In this document: positions 9,091 to 19,393 of the stretch, in pieces
Position numbering within the stretch: position 1 is the stretch's first letter
How the letters are laid out: each line of letters opens with the position of its first letter
Position numbers and translations under genes: made by a program
Assembly: GCA_030430075.1 (NCBI GenBank)
Contig: JAUIGN010000008.1
Location: forward strand, 62,001 to 126,000
Source: a bacterium
GTDB lineage: Bacteria; Planctomycetota; Planctomycetia; Pirellulales; Pirellulaceae
Direction: 5' to 3'
Length of the DNA stretch: 64,000 bases
The notes under the pieces: model-generated
What the model was told of the DNA's origin: nothing
Databases searched by the model: none
What the model saw: the letters and a program-made list of their open reading frames with translations, nothing else

Positions 9091-9190
9091 TCGCTGGCCG
9101 GCGGGAGCGGTTCCCGGCGCGCATCTGCTGCGACAGGCGTTCCCGGCATGGTCGCTGTTCCGCTGCCGCGATGGAGTTGCTGCCGACCAA

Positions 9191-11653
9191 CTATTGTCGT
9201 CCGAGTGCTGCCCGGATGGCTTCCTTGGGATCGACGACATGGTTGTCCGGGTCGTCATCAATTGACAGTTGGACGCCGCGGACCTCGCCATTGAAGGCGT
9301 TGCCGACCGGGCCGTAATCGGGCGAGACGGGAGCCCCGGAATCGACACCGACGTCGCAACCGTCGTCAGCAGAGAACACGATCGAAAGCGTCGCATCGAC
9401 CTTCCCGGATCCCACCTTCTTTCCGTCCACATAGAGTGTCGAGGTGCCGCCCTTGCCGAGTCCGCCGCCGGCATAGTCGAACTCCATCCGCACCTGGCGT
9501 CGGCCTTTCTCGAGCCGTTTGTCAGATTCGACGAAAAAGTTCTTGAAGCCGCCCCAGTTGTAGCAGTACTTGAGCTTCCCTTCCTTTGCGTACAAGCTCC
9601 AGCCGCCGATGTTCGCCCCTTGAGAAATGATGACGCCCTCGGCGCCCTCGTCCGGCACGACGATCTCCGCCGTCACGGAGTGGGACTTGTTCTTGATACT
9701 GAGCACATTATTCTCCAGCAACCGCCCCATCCCGCTGAAGAGCAGTTGCTTGTCACCTTCGATCAGAATTGGCCGGCCAGCCGTGTCGGGGTTCATCTTC
9801 TCGATCAGCCGGTCGTCAAGCGGAAGGACGTTGTAGCGCGTCGCTTCGATCAGCCATTGACGTTGGAGCTCGTGGAGCTTCTCCGGCATCTCCTTGGCGA
9901 GATCGTTGGCTTGCGTCCAATCCTGATCGGAGTAGAGTTCCCAGGCGTCGTCGTCAAAGGCTGGCAGTTTTACGTCTTGCGGTGCCCACGGTGTGCGGTG
10001 CTTCGTCACGGCGGTCCAGCCGTTGTGATAGATCCCGCGGTTGCAGAACATCTCGAAGTATTGCGTGGTTCGCCGTTCCGGTGCTTCGGCATCGTTGAAC
10101 GAATAGAGCATGCTGGTGCCTTCAATGGCTGCCTGTTGGATGCCATTGACCGATTCGGGGTGAGGCAGGTCGGCCGCCTCCAGGATCGTCGGCGCGACGT
10201 CGATGACATGCGCGAACTGATGACGCATTTCGCCGGCGGCCTTGATACCGTCCGGCCAATGAACCACGGTCCCGTTACGTGTCCCACCCCAGTGGGATGC
10301 CACCTGCTTCGTCCATTGGTAGGGCGTGCACATGGCCAGCGCCCAGCCGACGGCAAAGTGGTTGTAAGACTCCGGCCCGCCGAACTTGTCGATCCGCGCC
10401 GTCAGGTACTCTGGCGTTTCCAGCGCCTGGAGGCCGTTGAAGTAGCTCATTTCGTTAAAGCAGCCGTTGATTCCTCCCTCGGCCGAGGCTCCATTGTCGC
10501 CCACGATGTAGTAGACCAGTGTATTGTCGAGGATTTCCAGGGCTTCCAGTGAGTCGATCAAACGACCGACATGGTGGTCGGTGTATTCGAGGAATCCCGC
10601 GTAGACTTCCATCTCTCGTGCGAGCACCGGACGAAAGGCTGCTGGAACATCGTCCCACCGTGGGACTTCGGTGTTAGGGGCCGTAAGCTTGGCGTCGGGT
10701 GGAATGACGCCGAGCCCTTGCTGGCGGGCAAACGTCTCTTCGCGAACCTTGTCGTATCCTTGATTGAACTTGCCCTTGTACTTGTCGGCCCATGCTTTTG
10801 GCACGTGGTGCGGGGCGTGGGTGGCGCCGGGGGCGAAGTACACGAAGAACGGCTTGTCCGGCATCAGCGACTTCTGCTGGCCGATCCACTTGATCGCCTT
10901 GTCCGTCATGTCGGGCATCAAGTGATAGCCTTCCTCCGGCGTTCGATCGATCTCGACCGGCGTCGTTCCCTCGTAGAGCGTGGGGTACCACTGGTTCGCC
11001 TCGCCACCGATGAAGCCATAGAAGTACTCGAAGCCGTTGCCGCCGGTGGGCCACGCGTCGAACGGCCCGGCGGGACTGGTCTGCCAGACCGGCACTTCGT
11101 GGCACTTGCCGAAATGGGCGGTCGAGTAGCCGTTGAGTTTGAGCGTCATCGCCAAGGGAGCTTTCGAGTGCGGACGCACGGAGCTGTAACCGGGCGCGCC
11201 AGTGGCAATCTCCGTGATGCCACCCATGCCAACCGAGTGATGATTTCGGCCGGTGAGCAGCGCCTGGCGTGTGGGCGAGCAAAGCGCCGTGGTGTGGAAT
11301 CGCGTGTACCGCAACCCGGCGTCGGCAAGTCGCTGCAGTGTCGGCGTCTGGCAGGGACCACCAAACGTACTCGAAGCCCCAAATCCAACGTCATCGATCA
11401 GCACGACCAGGACATTTGGTGCGCCTTTGGGGGGACGGACCTGCGGAATGGGGGGAAACTTGCTATCCGGGTCCTTCGCGTCATACGTGACCAGGTCGGG
11501 CCGGATCGTGTTCTGCAGGGGGAGGTGCGTTCGGGCCGCGGTCCCGATCGCAGGTGAGCGCTGCTGGCCGTCGTCGCCGCGGGCAACTCCACAGGTCGGC
11601 GCCAGAATGGCACCAATTGCCAGGCCCACAAGGAATGCAGAATGGCGGATCAT
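9191..11653 (-). CDS. Large secreted arylsulfatase (AtsA-like)
   Basis: The start chosen is ATG at 11653, with GGAG just upstream on the minus strand and a signal peptide (MIRHSAFLVGLAIGAILAPT). The longer frame to 12160 lacks export features and crosses a repeat element. The protein has 820 residues. PNVLVVLIDDVGFG carries the metal-binding Asp pair near 87-88, and LCSPTRQALLTGRNHH contains the formylglycine Cys125. The core resembles the long arylsulfatase class typified by mycobacterial and pseudomonad enzymes, including ANQWYPTLYEGTTP and HWGGTRNGTVVHWPDG. The last ~170 residues form a jelly-roll-like extension. It would cleave aryl or sugar sulfate esters outside the cytoplasm. It points away from the VOC gene and is convergent with the previous sulfatase. 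Confidence 0.93.
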   Translation of the reverse strand: MIRHSAFLVGLAIGAILAPTCGVARGDDGQQRSPAIGTAARTHLPLQNTIRPDLVTYDAKDPDSKFPPIPQVRPPKGAPNVLVVLIDDVGFGASSTFGGPCQTPTLQRLADAGLRYTRFHTTALCSPTRQALLTGRNHHSVGMGGITEIATGAPGYSSVRPHSKAPLAMTLKLNGYSTAHFGKCHEVPVWQTSPAGPFDAWPTGGNGFEYFYGFIGGEANQWYPTLYEGTTPVEIDRTPEEGYHLMPDMTDKAIKWIGQQKSLMPDKPFFVYFAPGATHAPHHVPKAWADKYKGKFNQGYDKVREETFARQQGLGVIPPDAKLTAPNTEVPRWDDVPAAFRPVLAREMEVYAGFLEYTDHHVGRLIDSLEALEILDNTLVYYIVGDNGASAEGGINGCFNEMSYFNGLQALETPEYLTARIDKFGGPESYNHFAVGWALAMCTPYQWTKQVASHWGGTRNGTVVHWPDGIKAAGEMRHQFAHVIDVAPTILEAADLPHPESVNGIQQAAIEGTSMLYSFNDAEAPERRTTQYFEMFCNRGIYHNGWTAVTKHRTPWAPQDVKLPAFDDDAWELYSDQDWTQANDLAKEMPEKLHELQRQWLIEATRYNVLPLDDRLIEKMNPDTAGRPILIEGDKQLLFSGMGRLLENNVLSIKNKSHSVTAEIVVPDEGAEGVIISQGANIGGWSLYAKEGKLKYCYNWGGFKNFFVESDKRLEKGRRQVRMEFDYAGGGLGKGGTSTLYVDGKKVGSGKVDATLSIVFSADDGCDVGVDSGAPVSPDYGPVGNAFNGEVRGVQLSIDDDPDNHVVDPKEAIRAALGRQ

Positions 11654-11849
11654 GATATTTCTCCAGGTAGGGTGCGCAGCGAGTGGATGGCGGCCAGCGG
11701 CGGCCACGTTTCCTGACCGCTCGGATTGGAGGGTCTGCGGGGCGGATCGAGGTGTGCAGCGAACGAATTGCGGTCGCCGCCTCGTCGGGGCACCGGCCGG
11801 GTTGCTCGGTCGAGGCGTTGAAGTTTCCGATCCATGCCAGGTTGCTCTC

Positions 11850-11956
11850 CTATTGATACTTGCGCAGCGAATGGACCAGGACGACCAACGGGAGTCCGCA
11901 GATATACGGCCGCGCGTTGCTTGCCGAAGGCTCATTTGCCGCGCAGCCGTCAATAG
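11850..11956 (-). mobile_element. 107-bp MITE-like element, copy 1
   Basis: The element is bounded by CTATTGA and TCAATAG, which are perfect 7-bp terminal inverted repeats. The similarity continues imperfectly inward for about 20 bp on each side. A nearly identical 107-bp copy lies in the opposite orientation at 44921-45027. It has no coding capacity, so mobilisation would need an enzyme supplied in trans. The surrounding gap (11654-12208) shows nothing else. Confidence 0.75.
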
Positions 11957-12208
11957 ATTCCAAAATAGTCCTCGTCGGCCCCGGGAGCAAGGTTCCGGCC
12001 GATCCGTCTGCGGCCGGATCCGCTGGCGGAGCGACGGTGCTTGCTGTGGAAGCAAGGCGGCCCGTAAACTCAAGGCCGGCAAGGGGACCCGACCACGGTG
12101 CCCTGGGCCGCCAGAGTTGTCAATCCAGGCCACCAGCGCCGGGCCGCGGGGGCCGACCAATCACCGCGTCGACTCCGGCACCGGGTCGACTCTGCACCGG
12201 GTAGACCC

Positions 12209-12592
12209 ATGACCGATTCCGACCTCCAGGTAGATGACATTCGCCCTTTTGTCGGGACGCACGATTTCGACGCCTCCAGGGATTTTTACGTGGCACTCGG
12301 CTGGCGCGTGACGTACGACTCCGACACGCTCCGCGTCCTGGAATTGGAGAATCACCGCTTCTATCTGCAGAATTTCTACAACAAGGTGTGGTGCGAAAAC
12401 ACGATGCTGCACGTCGCCGTGAAGAACGTCGAGGCCTGGTACGCCTTCGCCAAACAACGGTTTGCCGTGAACACGTTTGGTGGCGACGCGCGGCTTAGCG
12501 ACGCTCCCCGTGACGAAGGCTACGCGAAGGTCTTCTATATCTGGGATCCCGCGGGTGTACTGCTCCACATTGCTCAGTTTGCCGAAGCATGA
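12209..12592 (+). CDS. VOC-family (glyoxalase/bleomycin-resistance-like) protein
   Basis: The start is ATG 12209, the first good one before conserved sequence, giving 127 residues, the normal length for a single VOC domain made of two beta-alpha-beta-beta-beta modules. Module one opens IRPFVGTHDFDASRDFYVAL, a typical VOC start. Module two contains VAVKNVEAWYAF and ends with FYIWDPAGVLLHIAQF, where the last motif carries the usual metal-ligand position. The family includes glyoxalases, dioxygenases and antibiotic-binding proteins. Without a fully conserved set of metal ligands the specific activity cannot be assigned. It lies 80 bp before the LEPR-XLL gene on the same strand. Confidence 0.8.
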   Translation: MTDSDLQVDDIRPFVGTHDFDASRDFYVALGWRVTYDSDTLRVLELENHRFYLQNFYNKVWCENTMLHVAVKNVEAWYAFAKQRFAVNTFGGDARLSDAPRDEGYAKVFYIWDPAGVLLHIAQFAEA

Positions 12593-12672
12593 CGAACGGC
12601 CAACCTGAACCGGCGCTTCTCCGAGTCCCCATCACTTGATTCGCATCGCTCCCGATATCCGAGGACATTCGC

Positions 12673-15600
12673 ATGCAACGACCAATCCGCCGCCTGCAGC
12701 GTCGGTCCATCGGAATCCGTCGCCAAGGTCGATCAAGCGCAGGCCGCCGCGGCTTCCGTCCGGCAATTGAGCCATTGGAAGCGCGCCGGCTGCTGGCCGC
12801 AGCGGCCCTCCCCGATACAGCGGCGCCCGACGGAGACAGTCCGCAGATTGAGGTTGGCGACATCTCGCTCCGGGAAGGCAACAGCGGGACAACATCGTTT
12901 CGCTTCCCAGTCTCACTCAGCAAGCCAACCGAGCGGCCGATCACTTTGTCCTACGCCACGCGCGCGGGAACGGCCGAAGGTATGGACGACGACTATCGCT
13001 CATTGACCGGGGCGATCAGCCTGGGTGGCACGCGACCGATCGGACCGGCATTCGCGCCGTACGGCAGTTTTTCCGGTGGTGTTCGTGTGGCCAGCGGGGA
13101 TGTCAACGGCGATGGCGTGGCGGACCTGATAACGAGTCCCGGGCCGGGTGGCGGGCCGCACGTCAAGGTGTTCGACGGGACGGATCAGAGCGAGATATTC
13201 AGTTTCCTGGCATACGGGTTGGACTATTCGCGGGGCCTGTATGTTGCTGCGGGTGATGTCAACGACGACGGCAAGGCCGACATCATTACAGGGGCGGATG
13301 CCGGTGGAGGGCCTCACGTTCAAGTGTTCGATGGCGCCGATCCGGAGAACCGCCTGGCCTCGTTCTTTGCCTATGGCATGGAATTCACGGGTGGCGTGCG
13401 CGTGGCCGCGGGCGACGTGAACGGGGATGACATTGCGGATCTCATCACTGCCCCGGGGCCGGGCGGTGGTCCGAACGTCAAGGTCTTTGACTTGACCACG
13501 TCGACCACGGCTCCCGCCAACTCCCTTTTTGCCTTCGCCCCAGACTTCCTCGGCGGCGTCTTTGTCGCTGGCGGGGACGTCAACGCGGATGGGTACGACG
13601 ACATCATCGTGGCACCGGATGCCGGCGGTGGACCGCACGTCCGCGTCTTTTCCGGAGCGGACACGAGCGTCGTGCTTGCCAATCTCTTCCCCTACAGCGC
13701 GGACTTTACGGGCGGTGTCCGCGTGGCGGCGGTCGACCTGGACGGAGACGACCAGGACGAAATCGTCACCGCACCCGGGCCCGGCGGCGGACCGCTTGTC
13801 AAGGTGTTTGATGGGACGACTTCGAACCTGGTTGATAGCTTCCTTGCGTTCGACTCCGCGGCATCGCCGGGAACAAGCCTTGCCGCGGCCAGCGATCGGA
13901 TCGCCGTCGGTGCCGATGAGGGCGGAAACGTCGCCCGCTTTAACCGCAGTATCCCTCAAGTCGAGTTCGTTGTGGTCGATGTGGTGGGCGACGATCTCGA
14001 AGAATCCGACGAGCAGTTCTTCGTCGACTTCGCCGTGACGGATGCTGCCGGCCAGACCATCACCCTCGCGTCGCCGGTCGCGACCGGGACCATCATCGAC
14101 GATGACACACCGGGCATCGAAATTACGGGGGCCGCGACACTGGTGACGGACGAAGCCGGTGGAACCGCCAGCTTTCTGCTCGCCTTGAATTCGCCGCCCA
14201 CGACGGATGTTCGGGTTGACGTGACCAGTTCCGATGCCAGCGAAGGCACGGTCACGACGCCCGCCGGAGGAATCCTTGTCTTCACACCGAACAACTGGGC
14301 GACGCCGCAACCGGTGGTTGTGGCGGGTGAAGATGATGTGTTGGCGGACGGCTACGTCGACTATTCCATCGACCTGGACCTAACGACGAATGACAGTGAG
14401 TATGCGGTGGTCTTGCCGCCGACGATCAGCGCGACGAATCTCGACGACGAGCCGTTAACGCTGTTGGTCACGACGCTCGAAGACGAAGACGAGCCGGGCC
14501 TGTTTCCCGACGGCGGCGAAGGGCTCAGCTTGCGTGAAGCCATTCGCGTCGCCAACGAGCATGCCGGCCACGACACCATCTTTTTCGACGGAGCACTGAC
14601 CGATGCTGGCCCCGGAACGCTCGTGTTGCAGCCGGCGACAACGCCAGTGGACCGCCTGACGCTGTTCGACGATGTGACCATCGTCGGCACCGGCGCCGAC
14701 GTGTTGGCGATTGACGGAAACCACGACACCGGCATCCTGGCCGTGGAGGCAGGCGTCAATGCGGAATTGCGCGGACTGACGCTCCGGCGGGGGAAGAGCG
14801 ATTCTGGAGGGGGAATCCTCAACTTCGGAACGCTGAGGATTGTCGCCAGTGCTCTCATGGACAACATTGGTCTCCTGGGTGGTGGTGTTTTCAATCAGGG
14901 CAACCTGGAAATCGTGGCCACGACCCTCTCGGGCAACCTGGCCGAGTTCGACGGCGGCGGCGTGTTCAATGCGCAGTCGGCCGACATGCCGGGGAGCATC
15001 CACATCGTCAACTCGACCCTTTCGCAGAATACGGCCTGGGGCGACGGCGGAGCCATCTGGAGCGAGCAAGTTGCCGGCCAACCATCCGCCCCGCTGCAGT
15101 TGCGCAACACGACCGTCACGCTCAACATGGCCAATGCCGACCAGATGGATGGCGGCGTGGGAGCCGGCCTGTGGTTGCAAAACAGCGACGTGGTGATTGA
15201 CAACACGATGATTGCCGGCAATCAACGCCACGACGAGATGCTGGGATCCGATGCTCCCGATGACATTTTTCGCTCGGCGGCTCCTTCCAACAGCGATGAG
15301 AATCTGGTGACGGCCCACCATAGCTTGTTTGGTGATCCGGCGACTGCCGGGCAGCCGATTGCCGGCAACAACAACCTCATCGGCCAAGACGGCGGCCTGT
15401 ACCCACTGGCGGAGATCCTTGACCCCGCACTGGCCAACAACGGCGGGACGACGCAGACCCATGCATTGATTGGTGGGAGTCCTGCCATTGACGCGGGCGA
15501 CGCGTTCTTGGCGGTAGCCCCCACGTCCGAAAGTCTGCAGGTTGACCAGCGTGGTCGGAGACGGGTGTACGGTGAGCAGGTGGATATCGGGGCGTTTGAA

Positions 15601-18600
15601 TTTCATGTTCTCGAACCACCGGCGGCCGACCCGGGCGGACCTTATGCGGTCAACGAGGACGACGCGATCCTGCTGGACGGGGCACAGGTGTTCGATGCCA
15701 ACGATCCTGAAAGCCTCCTGCAGGTGGCCTGGGACCTGGACGGTGACGGAGTATTTGGCGAGACCGGGGCAGCGGCTGTGCGCGGCGACGAGACGCTCTT
15801 GTGGTCGACCTTTGTGGCAACCGGCCTGGAAGGGCCGGCTGAGGTCGTCGTTACACTTCGTGTCGTCGATACCGACGCCAACGCAGCAGAAGTGTCGACA
15901 ACGGTTACGGTCAACCCGATCGCCGATCCCCCGCACATCACTGGGCCGGCAACCGTCTTGGAAGATCCCCCAGATCCCGTCATGTTCACCATCCACCGCA
16001 ACCCGTTCGACGGAGACGAGGTGACGCACGTCGCTCTGTCAGAGCTTGTCGGCGGCATGGTCTGGCTGCCGGCCACCGATCCCGCCGATCCTCCGACGCT
16101 TTACACGGCGGGTACCTGGATTGAGCTCGACGCCGAAGGTACGCGGCCGATCCTGTTCACACCAACGCTTGACTTCAATGGAACGGCCGGGTTTTCAGCG
16201 ATGGGCGCGGTCGATGGCAGCGGGGGCGGCGCCGGGGCACCGACCACCGCATCCTTCACCGTGCAGCCTGTCAACGATGCGCCGGTGATTTTCGGGCCCC
16301 AGCAATTGGCGACGATCGAGTCGATCTCCTTCCAGCTACCGGACGCCTTCGAGGTTCGCGATGTCGACCTCATGGAGACAGACGGCGCCAAGTTGAGTGT
16401 CTCGCTGAGTGCGTCTCAGGGGACCTTTCTGGTCGCTGAGAATGCGCCCGTCAGCATTGCCCAGATTGGCCAGCGAAACTTGGGGTGGAATGCTGACGAA
16501 GCGAATGCGGCCGCCGTTTTTCCATATATCACCTATCTGCCCGACCAGGGATTCCACGGCCACGATGTGCTCGACATCAGCGTCTCGGACAAGGGCGCCA
16601 CGGGAAGCGGAAACCGGTTGACGACCACGTTCCAGGTCGACGTGTCGGTGGAGGATGCCGCGTTTGATTTTGGCGATGCCCCGCAATTGCCAAGATTGAC
16701 GGCCGATGGTCCTGGCGACCCGCGCTATCCGACCACACTGGCAAGGAACGGGGCTCGGCACGTTACCGGTGGAACACTTCGCTTGGGCTCGGTGGTTGAT
16801 GCGGAGCCGGACGGTCTGCCGTCCCTTGGGGCGCACGCCGATGACGGGACGGCCAGCCCGGACGAAGACGGAATCGGACTGCCGGCCGGATTGGTGCCGG
16901 GATCATCCGACGTGCCAATCGTCGTGACGGTTTCGGGCGGCGCGGCCAAGCTCGATGCCTGGATCGACTGGAATCGGGACGGTGACTGGTCTGACGCCGA
17001 TGAGCAGATCGCGGCCAGCCGCGATGTGATGGACGGCGAGAACCAGATCCTCGTCGATGTCCCAGGGTTCGCCGCAGGCACGCGGCATGGAGATACCTAC
17101 GCCCGTTTTCGCCTGAGCTCGGCGGGGGGCCTGAGCCCGGTCGGCCCCGCCCTGGACGGAGAAGTGGAAGACTACGTGTTGCAGATCGGCGCCGCCGCTT
17201 CCGAGCTCGGCGGCCTCGCAGAAGTCAGCTTTCAGCCCCAACAGGCCGGTCACACGTGGGCCCTTCGAGACGCGCTCGGCGGATTGCTTTACGAGGAAGA
17301 GAATCCCGACTTCTCACCGCTCGAGGCGGTCGTCTTCGCCACCGACCTGGCGGACGACACGCTTTCCATTGATGTCGCCGAGCTGGATGCGCTGGCGAAT
17401 ATCGTCAATCTTCTCTTCCACGCAGGAGAGACGCACGGCGATCTGGACGGGATGGTATTCGAACACTCGGACCCCGCCGGCGAGCCGATCGACTTCCTGA
17501 TCGCCGTCAACCTCTCTGCCGCCGATGTGAGCGATCCAGGAGGATACCTGCAGGCGTCTGACGACTCCGTCGTGGCCATCGGTCCGCTGGTCGAATACCA
17601 GTTGCTTCAAGTGCTCGGCATGCAAGAGTGGCCGCGAAGTGGGCACATGAGCTGTTACTTTACGTTTTCGTTGAGCCTGGCGGCAACGTGCGGTACCGGC
17701 CTTGATCCGGTGGATGCCACGGCCGTCGCCGTGAACGAGCTCGCTTTCGCACTCCCCTCGACCGCCAACGACCTGCTCGTCGAACGACTCGCCGACGGTT
17801 CCGGCACGCTGAGCATCGTCAGCCGCAATGATACGTTCGAGTCCGCCATGCTGCCTGGACCCGAAGGATTGCTGACACTGGTCGGCGGGAGCGGTCCTGA
17901 CACCATCGAATTGATTGACCTGACTCCCGCTGATCTGCTCGTGCCGTTTATCGCCAACGGCAACGGGGGAGATGACCTCTTCGACCTCCGCCAGTTCCCA
18001 CAATTCGGCCTCCTGCTGGGAGATGAAGGGAATGACCGGTTTCTGGTCGAGACCTTGGCGTTTCCCATCCTGGACGGCGGGGAAGGCCGGGACGTTATCG
18101 AGTGGGTGGGGGCAGGCACCGTAACCGATTTCACGGCGGAGAGTGGCGGGCTGTTGGAGAGCATCGAACTTTTTGACATTCGCGGCAGTGGCCCGAACCT
18201 CGTGCGGCTCGACACGGTGGAGGTCGAGTTCATCGTTGGCGACGGCGGAGCACTGGATGTGTTGGCCGATGGCGATGACACGGTTGAACTGGGGGGCGGA
18301 TGGCGGGTCACCGGCAGCGAAGTCCGGGACGACCGCTTCTATCGGACCATCGAACAGGTCGATGGAGGAACCGCCAGGGTCAACATCTCCGGACCGCACG
18401 ATTGGCAAAATCCACTCCTGCCGCTCGACGTCAACGCCGACAACATCATCAGCCCTGGTGACTTGCTGATTCTCATCAATGAACTCAACCACCCCGACTA
18501 CCTGGGACCAGACCTCCGGCTGGTGGACGCGAAGTCTGTGCCCGAATTCCCGCTGACGTTCTTCGATACGAATGGCGACGGGTACGCAGCGCCCAATGAT

Positions 18601-19038
18601 GTGCTCAGAGGGATCAACTATTTGAATTCGTTAAGCAGCCCCTCGCTGGCGGCCGAAGCGGAAGCCCGTCAGTTCGAGGGAAAGAATGTCGCCATTCAAG
18701 TTGAGCGAAGCGACCACCATCGCTCGTGTTGTTCGGCCGCAGCGCCGGCGGGGGGCGTCGACTCGCTCCGCAACTCGGGAATCGACCTGCATCGGCGGAA
18801 AGAACAGCCGCCCGAGCAACGAATGGCGCCCGGGCGACAACCGGCCAGCGGCGTTCGACCCGATCTCCGCACGGATCGGTCGATGGCAACGGCGCGTGCC
18901 GCCGCCCGTGCCCGGCCCGTCAGGCAGGAGCCGCTTCCCGCCGACTTGATCGCCGCGGTTGATCACCTGTTTGCGACGGCCACGCGGTTAGGAAACGCCG
19001 AGTGGCGTGAACTGTGGGACGCCGGCGGAGCGCCTTGA
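12673..19038 (+). CDS. Giant LEPR-XLL surface protein: Calx-beta, FG-GAP, beta-helix, GEVED, dockerin-like
   Basis: A 2121-residue protein. The basic N-terminus leads into the planctomycete LEPR-XLL motif (IEPLEARRLLA, residues 32-42). Then come half of a Calx-beta domain (about 56-116), an inserted block of five ~60-residue FG-GAP-like repeats (each with GDVNGDG-type calcium loops and GPGGGPHVKVFD), and the second half of the Calx-beta domain (427-480). A further Calx-beta-like domain follows, then a parallel beta-helix of the choice-of-anchor-Q type (SLREAIRVAN, NNGGTTQTHAL, VDIGAFEF), a PKD-like segment (GGPYAVNEDD), cadherin-like repeats, a GEVED domain (WIDWNRDGDW ... GEVEDYVL) and a pair of dockerin-like calcium loops (DVNADN..., DTNGDGY...) near 1920-1985. 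It is probably exported and cell-surface bound. No catalytic domain was recognised. Confidence 0.9.
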   Translation: MQRPIRRLQRRSIGIRRQGRSSAGRRGFRPAIEPLEARRLLAAAALPDTAAPDGDSPQIEVGDISLREGNSGTTSFRFPVSLSKPTERPITLSYATRAGTAEGMDDDYRSLTGAISLGGTRPIGPAFAPYGSFSGGVRVASGDVNGDGVADLITSPGPGGGPHVKVFDGTDQSEIFSFLAYGLDYSRGLYVAAGDVNDDGKADIITGADAGGGPHVQVFDGADPENRLASFFAYGMEFTGGVRVAAGDVNGDDIADLITAPGPGGGPNVKVFDLTTSTTAPANSLFAFAPDFLGGVFVAGGDVNADGYDDIIVAPDAGGGPHVRVFSGADTSVVLANLFPYSADFTGGVRVAAVDLDGDDQDEIVTAPGPGGGPLVKVFDGTTSNLVDSFLAFDSAASPGTSLAAASDRIAVGADEGGNVARFNRSIPQVEFVVVDVVGDDLEESDEQFFVDFAVTDAAGQTITLASPVATGTIIDDDTPGIEITGAATLVTDEAGGTASFLLALNSPPTTDVRVDVTSSDASEGTVTTPAGGILVFTPNNWATPQPVVVAGEDDVLADGYVDYSIDLDLTTNDSEYAVVLPPTISATNLDDEPLTLLVTTLEDEDEPGLFPDGGEGLSLREAIRVANEHAGHDTIFFDGALTDAGPGTLVLQPATTPVDRLTLFDDVTIVGTGADVLAIDGNHDTGILAVEAGVNAELRGLTLRRGKSDSGGGILNFGTLRIVASALMDNIGLLGGGVFNQGNLEIVATTLSGNLAEFDGGGVFNAQSADMPGSIHIVNSTLSQNTAWGDGGAIWSEQVAGQPSAPLQLRNTTVTLNMANADQMDGGVGAGLWLQNSDVVIDNTMIAGNQRHDEMLGSDAPDDIFRSAAPSNSDENLVTAHHSLFGDPATAGQPIAGNNNLIGQDGGLYPLAEILDPALANNGGTTQTHALIGGSPAIDAGDAFLAVAPTSESLQVDQRGRRRVYGEQVDIGAFEFHVLEPPAADPGGPYAVNEDDAILLDGAQVFDANDPESLLQVAWDLDGDGVFGETGAAAVRGDETLLWSTFVATGLEGPAEVVVTLRVVDTDANAAEVSTTVTVNPIADPPHITGPATVLEDPPDPVMFTIHRNPFDGDEVTHVALSELVGGMVWLPATDPADPPTLYTAGTWIELDAEGTRPILFTPTLDFNGTAGFSAMGAVDGSGGGAGAPTTASFTVQPVNDAPVIFGPQQLATIESISFQLPDAFEVRDVDLMETDGAKLSVSLSASQGTFLVAENAPVSIAQIGQRNLGWNADEANAAAVFPYITYLPDQGFHGHDVLDISVSDKGATGSGNRLTTTFQVDVSVEDAAFDFGDAPQLPRLTADGPGDPRYPTTLARNGARHVTGGTLRLGSVVDAEPDGLPSLGAHADDGTASPDEDGIGLPAGLVPGSSDVPIVVTVSGGAAKLDAWIDWNRDGDWSDADEQIAASRDVMDGENQILVDVPGFAAGTRHGDTYARFRLSSAGGLSPVGPALDGEVEDYVLQIGAAASELGGLAEVSFQPQQAGHTWALRDALGGLLYEEENPDFSPLEAVVFATDLADDTLSIDVAELDALANIVNLLFHAGETHGDLDGMVFEHSDPAGEPIDFLIAVNLSAADVSDPGGYLQASDDSVVAIGPLVEYQLLQVLGMQEWPRSGHMSCYFTFSLSLAATCGTGLDPVDATAVAVNELAFALPSTANDLLVERLADGSGTLSIVSRNDTFESAMLPGPEGLLTLVGGSGPDTIELIDLTPADLLVPFIANGNGGDDLFDLRQFPQFGLLLGDEGNDRFLVETLAFPILDGGEGRDVIEWVGAGTVTDFTAESGGLLESIELFDIRGSGPNLVRLDTVEVEFIVGDGGALDVLADGDDTVELGGGWRVTGSEVRDDRFYRTIEQVDGGTARVNISGPHDWQNPLLPLDVNADNIISPGDLLILINELNHPDYLGPDLRLVDAKSVPEFPLTFFDTNGDGYAAPNDVLRGINYLNSLSSPSLAAEAEARQFEGKNVAIQVERSDHHRSCCSAAAPAGGVDSLRNSGIDLHRRKEQPPEQRMAPGRQPASGVRPDLRTDRSMATARAAARARPVRQEPLPADLIAAVDHLFATATRLGNAEWRELWDAGGAP

Positions 19039-19116
19039 TTCCCGGGTTGTGGCTAGAGTTCGGTTCGCCGGGGTAGGGCGCGTCCGGTTTCCCGGTGGTC
19101 GTTCGGTTTGAGCGCC

Positions 19117-19382
19117 TGGCACGATTGGTGGTGGAGACCTTCGGTCGGCGGTTTCGGCGGGGTCAGAGACCCGCGCCGAGCATTTAGGTCAGAGAGCCTC
19201 GCCGCGCATTTCGGTCAGAGAGCCGCGGCGAGCATTCAGTTTGGAAAGCCGCGCCGAGCATTTCGGTCAGAGACCCGCGCCGAGCACTTAGGTCAGTGAG
19301 CCGCGCCGAGCGCTGAGGTTGGAGTCGCGCCGAGCATTTCGGTCAGAGAGTCGCGCCGCGCACTGAGGTTGGCGCCGCGAGC
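19117..19382 (+). repeat. Leader-plus-array repeat, locus 2
   Basis: The leader (GGAGACCTTCGGTCGGCGG then TTTCGGCGGGGTC) is followed by about eight diverged units with the core GACCCGCGCCGAGC or GAGCCGCGCCGAGC and spacers like ATTTCGGTCA. It fills most of the 355-bp gap between the convergent LEPR-XLL and octahaem cytochrome genes. Nothing else was seen there. Confidence 0.8.
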
Positions 19383-19393
19383 GATCAATCAAT

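Noticed and set aside
9269..10552. 427-residue plus-strand frame opposite the arylsulfatase
   Set aside because: The arylsulfatase frame contains the sulfatase signature and metal-site motifs; the plus frame is a shadow.
12593..12672. Hairpin leader before the first LEPR-XLL gene
   Set aside because: Only a short GAACGG block resembles the leaders at 50.5 and 57.1 kb, and no inverted repeat is present.
14455..16029. 524-residue minus-strand frame inside the first LEPR-XLL gene
   Set aside because: No recognisable features. The plus frame carries the beta-helix and PKD-like domains continuously.
18400..18640. True cellulosomal dockerin
   Set aside because: Calcium-loop patterns are present but spacing and flanks differ from clostridial dockerins, so only dockerin-like is claimed.
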